Shown here in pieces: positions 60,646-64,000 of a stretch of 64,000 bases of DNA. The notes beneath the pieces were generated by a model that ran no database searches, was not told the origin of the DNA, and was given only the letters and a program-made list of their open reading frames with translations. The DNA is taken from the NCBI RefSeq assembly GCF_019264355.1, contig NZ_JAHVAH010000001.1, positions 666,001 to 730,000 of the forward strand. The letters are read 5' to 3'. Within the stretch, counting starts at the first letter, position 1. Each line of letters starts with the position of its first letter. Source of the DNA: Sphingomicrobium clamense. GTDB lineage: Bacteria > Pseudomonadota > Alphaproteobacteria > Sphingomonadales > Sphingomonadaceae. Both the position numbers and the translations under genes were made by a program.

Positions 60646-62004
60646 ATGGCCACTTCCCCCGCCAAGCTGGTGACCGGGTCGATCCCGGGGCATCTGGTCA
60701 GCCAGACGCTGCCGATGATGATCGGCGGAGCGGCGCTCATGAGCATCGGCATCATCGACGCCTATTTCGTCGGGCAGCTGGGCGCGGATGCGCTGGCGGC
60801 GATCAGCTTCATCTTCCCGATCACGGTCGCATTGTCCTCGCTCGGCGTCGGCGTGATCGCGGGCATTTCGAGCGTGGTCAGCCGCGCACTGGGCGAAGGC
60901 GACGAGGAGCGCGCGCGCCGACGCGGCAATATGGGCATCGTGCTCGCCGCAAGCTTCGGGCTGGTGGCAGGACTGGCGCTGTGGGCGCTGCGCATCCCGC
61001 TGTTCCGGCTGATGCAGGCGGACGAGGCGCTGCTGCCGCTGATCGACGCCTATATGGGACCATTTGCGCTCGGCTTTCCGCTGCTGCTGGTCGGCATGGG
61101 CATCAATGGCTGCCTACGCGGGCAGGGGCTGGCGAAACGGTCCTCGAGCGTGCTGATCGCGATGGCGGCGGCCAACTGGGTGCTCGACCCGATCCTGATC
61201 ACCGGCGCGTTCGGCTTTCCCGGCTTGGGGATTTCGGGCGCGGCGTGGGCGACGGTTGGCGGCTGGGCGGTGGCGCTGGTCGCGGGCTTTACCTTCCTGC
61301 AGAAAAGCGACCTGCCGTTCGCGGCACGAACGCTGCCCGAATGCAATTGGCGCGAGGGAACGCGGGCGATCGCCAAGGTCGCGGGGCCGGCGGCTTTTTC
61401 CAACTCGATCAACCCGATCGGCCTGTCGGTGCTGACCGCTTTCCTGGCCGCGCAGGCTGGCGAGGCGGCGGTCGCGGGCTTCGGGACTGGCGGGCGGCTG
61501 CAAAGCTTTGCGGTTGTGCCGCTGCTTGGCCTGTCGGCATCGATCGGCGCGATCGTCGGGCAGAATTGGGGTGCGAAGGAGTATGGCCGCGTGCGCCAGG
61601 CATTGCTCTACGCGGGCGGCTTATGCGTGGTCTACGGGCTTGGCATAGGCGCCTTGCTGGTGCTGTTCCGCGAGCCCCTGGGCGGGCTATTCACCGAGGA
61701 GCCACAGGTGATCGAGGCGATGTCGCGCTACCTGATGATCGCGGCGTGGGGCTATGCCGGATACGGCGTGCTGATCGTTGCCAACGGGGCCTTGAACGCG
61801 CTCGACTTTGCCGGCAACGCGCTGGTCCAAAGCGTGGTGCGCGTGCTGCTGGTGATGGTGCCGGTGGCGTGGCTGCTGGGCGATGCGTGGGGCGCGGATG
61901 CGATCTACGCGGCGGAGCTGGCCGCGAACCTTGCGGGTGGTCTCATTGCGGCCGGGATGATCTGGTGGGTGGTGCTTCGTCGGGGTACGTCGCAGGACGC
62001 TTGA
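60646..62004 (+). CDS. MATE family efflux transporter
   Basis: A 452-residue protein with 12 membrane helices in the two six-helix bundles of the MATE family. Typical segments are SIGIIDAYFVGQLGADALAAISFIFP (first bundle), VVSRALGEGDEERARRRGNMGI and, in the second half, GFGTGGRLQSFAVVPLLGLSASIGAIVGQNWGAKEYGRV. It exports cationic or other small molecules against H+ or Na+ gradients. It follows the FkbM gene after 6 bp on the same strand, which may point to export of a methylated product, although nothing proves it. Confidence 0.9.
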   Translation: MATSPAKLVTGSIPGHLVSQTLPMMIGGAALMSIGIIDAYFVGQLGADALAAISFIFPITVALSSLGVGVIAGISSVVSRALGEGDEERARRRGNMGIVLAASFGLVAGLALWALRIPLFRLMQADEALLPLIDAYMGPFALGFPLLLVGMGINGCLRGQGLAKRSSSVLIAMAAANWVLDPILITGAFGFPGLGISGAAWATVGGWAVALVAGFTFLQKSDLPFAARTLPECNWREGTRAIAKVAGPAAFSNSINPIGLSVLTAFLAAQAGEAAVAGFGTGGRLQSFAVVPLLGLSASIGAIVGQNWGAKEYGRVRQALLYAGGLCVVYGLGIGALLVLFREPLGGLFTEEPQVIEAMSRYLMIAAWGYAGYGVLIVANGALNALDFAGNALVQSVVRVLLVMVPVAWLLGDAWGADAIYAAELAANLAGGLIAAGMIWWVVLRRGTSQDA

Positions 62005-62069
62005 TCGACTACGCGCGCCGTGCTTAAGAGCGAGCCGAAATTCTCACCTATTTTCACGGAGTAAAGGCC

Positions 62070-62423
62070 ATGGCTGCCACGTTGTACGGCATCCCCAACT
62101 GCGACACGGTCAAAAAGGCCCGCCAGTGGTTCGAAAAGCGCCAGATCCCCTACGCCTTCCACGACTATAAGAAGTCCGGGATCGACAAGGAAAAGCTCGA
62201 GATGTGGGTGCTCGAAAAGGGCTGGGAGCCGCTCTTGAACAAGCGCGGCACGACCTTCCGCCAGCTGCCCGACGTGCTCAAGCAGGATATCGATGCGGAC
62301 AAGGCGATCATGCTGATGGTTGCACATCCCGAGATGATCAAGCGCCCGGTGGTCGAGCCCAATGACGGCACCGACCTCGTGATCGGTTACGACAGCACCG
62401 CCTACGAGACGCTGTTCACCTAA
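62070..62423 (+). CDS. ArsC/Spx-family thioredoxin-fold protein (YffB type)
   Basis: A 117-residue protein of the ArsC/Spx superfamily. MAATLYGIPNCDTVKKARQWFEKR holds the single redox Cys (C11, in NCDTVKK) of the YffB/ArsC-like group, with RPVVEPNDGTDLVIGY near the C-terminus, as in glutathione-dependent relatives. No arsenic genes are present. Whether it reduces arsenate or is a Spx-like regulator cannot be told. Its ATG is preceded by GTAAAGG. The stop lies 73 bp before the next gene's ATG. Confidence 0.88.
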   Translation: MAATLYGIPNCDTVKKARQWFEKRQIPYAFHDYKKSGIDKEKLEMWVLEKGWEPLLNKRGTTFRQLPDVLKQDIDADKAIMLMVAHPEMIKRPVVEPNDGTDLVIGYDSTAYETLFT

Positions 62424-62462
62424 GCGGCGACCAGGTTCACCTGACGCCAAGGAACCATGACG

Positions 62463-62490
62463 CCTTCGCCGCGCTGGTGCGGCGAAGGAG
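62463..62490 (+). promoter_or_regulatory. Perfect hairpin sequestering the ribosome-binding site of the DUF427 gene
   Basis: CCTTCGCCGC (62463-62472) pairs perfectly with GCGGCGAAGG (62479-62488) around GCTGGT. The Shine-Dalgarno AAGGAG (62485-62490) starts inside the 3' arm, 6 bases before the ATG at 62497, so the folded RNA would reduce initiation. There is no U-tract, so a terminator for the upstream gene is unlikely. Confidence 0.6.
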
Positions 62491-62496
62491 ACACTC

Positions 62497-62778
62497 ATGG
62501 TCAAGGCAACATGGCACGGCGAGACTTTCGCCGAGAGCGACGACACGGTGGTCGTCGAAGGCAATCACTATTTCCCCCGCGATGCGGTGAAGATGGACCG
62601 GCTGGTGCCGTCCGACACGACCTCGCACTGCCCCTGGAAGGGCGATGCGAGCTATTTCAGCCTGCGCGCGGAGGGCATCACCAATGCCGACGCGGCGTGG
62701 ACCTATGAAGACCCCAAGGACGAGGCCGCCGAAATCAAGGGCCGCATCGCCTTCTGGAAGGGCGTCGAGGTCGGCTAG
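62497..62778 (+). CDS. DUF427 family protein
   Basis: A 93-residue single DUF427 domain: VKATWHGETFAESDDTVVVEGNHYFPRDAVKMD, then the family signature CPWKGDASYFSLRAEG and the ending YEDPKDEAAEIKGRIAFWKGVEV. DUF427 proteins are small cytosolic proteins of unproven function, common in alphaproteobacteria and actinobacteria. The gene stands alone, with a ribosome-binding site inside a hairpin. It is convergent with the EreA/ChaN-like gene. Confidence 0.88.
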   Translation: MVKATWHGETFAESDDTVVVEGNHYFPRDAVKMDRLVPSDTTSHCPWKGDASYFSLRAEGITNADAAWTYEDPKDEAAEIKGRIAFWKGVEVG

Positions 62779-62783
62779 GTCGC

Positions 62784-63935
62784 CTAGCTTTCGATCACCA
62801 TGAACGGCGGTGGCGCGGCGACGGGCGCGACCGGGCGAAGCCGGATGCGATAGTCGCCAGGTTCGAGGTAGAGCGTGAAGTCGCCGTTGTCGGTGGCGTG
62901 GATGAGGAGGTGGTCGGCGGGGATGGCGCTGTCGGGCTCGCCCGCGCGGATCGCCTCGACCAGCGTCCAACCCTCGCCATGACGCCAGCTATCGGGAACG
63001 TTCACCGCCACCGCGCCTTCCGGACGGACGCGATAGTCGGCCGCGGGTGCGGTTTCGATGACCAGGTCGGTGCCTGTTTCGGCCCGGTGGCTGTCGGGCA
63101 CGGGAATGACGCGAGGCGACCCGTCGGGGCCGCCGGTGCAGACAATCTGGCTGATCGTGAGCGGATCGATGCCGGTCGTCTCCTTAAGACGCGCGGCCAT
63201 CCAGAGTTGCCCGTCGGCGGCGGGCTCTTCGCGCACATGGCTATGGCCGACATGGACGAGGATCTTGGCACTCGGATCGGCCTCGAGAATGGCCGCCAAA
63301 TTGCTTGCCTGTGACGTCTCGCGCTTGGCGATGGCTTCGCGGCGCGGCAGTTGCATGTCGGCAGCGGTCGTGAACGCCTCATAGGCTGCGAGCGTGAAGC
63401 CGAGCCGCTTGGCCTGGCGCACCAATTGGCCGAAAACGGGCTCGAAATAGCTGCCGTCGGTGCGGCGGGCATAGGGCTCGTCGGCGTGAGCGACGATCGG
63501 ATCGACGCCCTGATCCTCGCGCAGGTTCGCGAAGGCTTCGGCGGCGAAATGTGTGTAGCCGAGGTCGCGCAGCGGGGCGAGCATCGCCGCCGTCGTCGCG
63601 CGATGCCACGGGCTGACATGCGCTTCGTTGACGATGACGACGCGGGTCGAGGCTGCCCGTTCAAGCAGTGCCTCCCAGCTAAGCCTATTCGCGTCGGGTG
63701 CCTTGCAAGGCTTTCGCGCGTGAAAGCTTGAGGTGGCGGCGATCAGGTCGCTCCGCCCGTAATGGGCCAGTGGCTGGTGCATCATGTCGTCGGCCGCCGC
63801 GTCGCTTGCCGAAACCGGAGCGAGCTGGTTCAGGAAAAATTCGTTGGGCGCGGGACCCGACACGTCCCATTCGATATCGGTCAACGTGACGTTGTCCGGC
63901 GCCGCGGTCATCGCGGCAAGCATGGTCAGCAGCAT
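62784..63935 (-). CDS. Secreted EreA/ChaN-like (erythromycin-esterase superfamily) protein
   Basis: A 383-residue protein with a short hydrophobic start (MLLTMLAAMTAAP), probably exported. The core RVVIVNEAHVSPWHRATTAAMLAPLRDLGYTHFAAEAFANLRED and the later LVHVGHSHVREEP fit the EreA/ChaN/TIKI-type fold, with the usual acidic Glu of the first motif (xxNEAH in place of GExH) and a conserved His pair. The C-terminal ~120 residues form a beta-rich appendage. Members hydrolyse or bind hydrophobic molecules; substrate unknown. GGGGGA is 7 bases upstream of the ATG at 63935. Confidence 0.75.
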   Translation of the reverse strand: MLLTMLAAMTAAPDNVTLTDIEWDVSGPAPNEFFLNQLAPVSASDAAADDMMHQPLAHYGRSDLIAATSSFHARKPCKAPDANRLSWEALLERAASTRVVIVNEAHVSPWHRATTAAMLAPLRDLGYTHFAAEAFANLREDQGVDPIVAHADEPYARRTDGSYFEPVFGQLVRQAKRLGFTLAAYEAFTTAADMQLPRREAIAKRETSQASNLAAILEADPSAKILVHVGHSHVREEPAADGQLWMAARLKETTGIDPLTISQIVCTGGPDGSPRVIPVPDSHRAETGTDLVIETAPAADYRVRPEGAVAVNVPDSWRHGEGWTLVEAIRAGEPDSAIPADHLLIHATDNGDFTLYLEPGDYRIRLRPVAPVAAPPPFMVIES

Positions 63936-63951
63936 CGGAAAGTCCCCCAGT

Positions 63952-64000
63952 TCAAATCCAGCGTCGTGTCGTCCGGCGGTAGTCGTCGTAATCGTCGCCG
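63952..64000 (-). CDS. C-terminal end of an upstream gene (partial)
   Basis: Only about 15 codons are in the window: a frame reading GDDYDDYRRTTRRWI and ending at TGA (63954-63952), 17 bp before the EreA/ChaN-like ATG. The rest lies past the right edge, so no product can be assigned. An alternative frame reads into the next gene, so this call is weak. Confidence 0.3.
   Translation of the reverse strand, partial: GDDYDDYRRTTRRWI

Noticed and set aside
1..64000. CRISPR arrays, insertion sequences, prophage or integrase genes
   Set aside because: No regularly spaced repeat/spacer pattern, transposase, integrase or phage structural motif was seen; the repeats present are in-frame protein repeats.

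Overview
This is a G+C-rich, gene-dense chromosomal window that looks alphaproteobacterial, most likely Sphingomonadales. The evidence is the phoR-pstSCAB-phoU-phoB cluster with a PhoR that lacks membrane segments, a plant-type glutamate-cysteine ligase, a large TonB-dependent receptor, a LuxR-HTH protein with a C-terminal membrane anchor, a CtrA-type DNA-binding domain and the gene content in general. The assignment is inference from protein style, not a database match. I see no rRNA, CRISPR array, insertion sequence, prophage or replication origin. Most of the window is core genome.

Layout. 1-5 kb: partial NDUFA9-like reductase, AmpG-like MFS transporter, tRNA-Leu(CAG), PilZ protein, gamma-carbonic anhydrase, pirin and a proline-rich membrane protein. 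5-13.5 kb (all minus): DNA glycosylase and rRNA methylase (overlapping), then the full phosphate regulon with a three-repeat Pho box in front of pstS. 13.5-21 kb: small membrane and LuxR-type proteins, tRNA-Tyr and tRNA-Gly, proline iminopeptidase, TonB receptor, GshA and RsmE. 21-33 kb: UbiA, PmbA, a matrixin-like secreted protein, CoA-binding protein, Mrp ATPase, HflK-HflC-DegP membrane quality control, HerA-like ATPase, QueF and a mercaptopyruvate sulfurtransferase. 33-41 kb: a CtrA-like regulator without a receiver domain, DUF3035 lipoprotein-LspA-IleS, a GT-C-like membrane protein, RibF and an M14-family deacylase. 41-44 kb: rpsM-rpsK-rpoA-rplQ with hairpins at several junctions and a clear terminator.

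44-54 kb is more accessory: a penicillin-acylase-family enzyme, a 38-residue membrane peptide, a SRPBCC protein, a probable gene remnant beside an operator-like palindrome, a PAS/GAF histidine kinase with its response regulator, and a tightly overlapping three-gene cassette (N-formylglutamate amidohydrolase, DUF1704/QEGLA peptidase, ATP-grasp ligase). 54-58 kb holds an Arg-Tyr-Asp repeat protein and two RTX calcium-binding proteins with a shared C-terminal module. The window ends with guaA, an FkbM methyltransferase, a MATE transporter, an ArsC/Spx-family protein, a DUF427 protein and an EreA/ChaN-like secreted protein.

The items that most deserve follow-up are the ATP-grasp/DUF1704/NFGAH cassette, the receiver-less CtrA-like regulator, the matrixin-like protein with Gln in place of the first zinc His, two genes whose Shine-Dalgarno sequence lies in the 3' arm of a perfect hairpin, and the twin RTX genes.
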